A stretch of DNA of 34,327 nt, from positions 1 through 34,327 of IMG/VR virus record IMGVR_UViG_3300018080_008403. One strand, written 5' to 3'. The notes beneath the pieces are model-generated. The model was given only the letters and a program-made list of their open reading frames with translations. It made no database searches and was not told the origin of the DNA. This document shows, one piece after another, positions 33,910 through 34,327 of this stretch. Source of the stretch: a virus. A program made the translations under genes and the position numbers. Each line of letters starts with the position of its first letter. The stretch's first letter is position 1.

Positions 33910-34327
33910 CTGGGACGAGCTCCGTGACCTGGCCCGTCATGAACGGGACGTGCTGGCCCACTACAAGCAGATGGCGGGGGCGGAGGACGAACCGATTGTG
34001 CAGCCGTCGGCGGGGGGAGCCGGGCTCGGCCCTCACACGGTGTTGATTTTGGCCGTCCCTGACAACCGCTTCGAATGTCAGTGGATGGGTGACGATGGCG
34101 AAGGTTACGGAGCACCGTTCCCTGTGCGCGCGTTCTCGCTGCCGGTGGTTGATGGGTTGGCCGGGCAACAACTTCTGGAGGACTGCGATCCCCGGCGTGT
34201 CCCGGGCGATCTGCTCCGAGTGGAGTATCGAACCCAGCCCATCGGGAATGGGCAAGAACTTACGGCCTGGTGGGCGCTGCAAGAGTTCACGTTGTTTGGC
34301 GGAGAATGTCCGTGTGGTCAAGGATGA
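33899..34327 (+). CDS. Hypothetical protein at the right limit of the window
   Basis: The 142-residue protein starts MSGSWDELRDLARHERDVLA and continues HYKQMAGAEDEPIVQPSAGGAGLGPHTVLILAVPDNRFECQWMGDDGEG, with a helical head and a later strand part. The segment YRTQPIGNGQELTAWWALQEFTLFGGECPCG holds two cysteines. GAGGTG stands four bases before ATG 33899, and the start overlaps the preceding gene by 11 bp, so it belongs to the late operon. No family is recognised. The stop codon is the last base triplet of the window. Confidence 0.7.
   Translation: MSGSWDELRDLARHERDVLAHYKQMAGAEDEPIVQPSAGGAGLGPHTVLILAVPDNRFECQWMGDDGEGYGAPFPVRAFSLPVVDGLAGQQLLEDCDPRRVPGDLLRVEYRTQPIGNGQELTAWWALQEFTLFGGECPCGQG

Noticed and set aside
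1-34327. tRNA or rRNA genes
   Set aside because: I saw no cloverleaf-like or rRNA-like sequence on either strand while reading; a covariance search was not possible.

Overview
The window is about 33.7 kb of a transposable (Mu-type) prophage in a high-GC bacterial chromosome, plus the last ~600 bp of the host gene it interrupts. The host is most likely a planctomycete or relative. That rests only on the high GC and on the abundance of short dispersed repeats (heptamer and octamer arrays, GGCAGGCC/GGCCTGCC palindromes), a style I associate with such genomes; it is inference. Bases 1-597 (minus strand) encode the C-terminal part of the cobalamin-dependent methionine synthase (MetH) activation domain. 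The homology stops abruptly at base 598, where a TG-starting sequence with transposase-end-like repeats begins. I read this as the left prophage end inserted in metH. The right end is not in the window.

Bases 945-12085 form one leftward early operon, with genes tightly packed and mostly overlapping by 4 bp. In order of transcription it holds small unknown genes, a MuA-like DDE transposase, a MuB-like AAA+ ATPase, a Cys-rich small protein, an unknown gene, a repeat-invaded unknown gene, a GemA-like (DUF1018) protein, a 34-residue membrane peptide, three more unknown genes with a truncated DUF5131 (Gp37/Gp68) protein among them, an XRE-HNH fusion, a dCMP deaminase, an ASCH-like protein and a beta-class DNA methyltransferase. 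Bases 12086-13378 are the control region: two divergent ribbon-helix-helix-type genes separated by 37 bp that hold a TTGACA box and a CTGTTAACAG palindrome, plus a candidate terminator and long leaders full of repeats.

Bases 13379-34327 are transcribed rightward. They hold a membrane/zinc-ribbon protein; a lysis-like cluster (two lipoproteins, two small membrane proteins, no endolysin recognised); a Mu gp28-like large terminase with a candidate small subunit; an HK97-type head module (portal, MuF-like protein, fused protease/scaffold, capsid); connector and tail-completion genes; a short tape measure; a large hub-like protein; and fibre or adhesin proteins. The phage therefore combines Mu-type transposition with an HK97-type head and a probably siphovirus-like tail.

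The most unusual property is that nearly every gene junction carries a member of one of several short repeat families. Some copies lie 6-19 nt upstream of start codons, some supply the start codon and N-terminal residues of unrelated proteins, and some have entered coding sequences, including the transposase gene.
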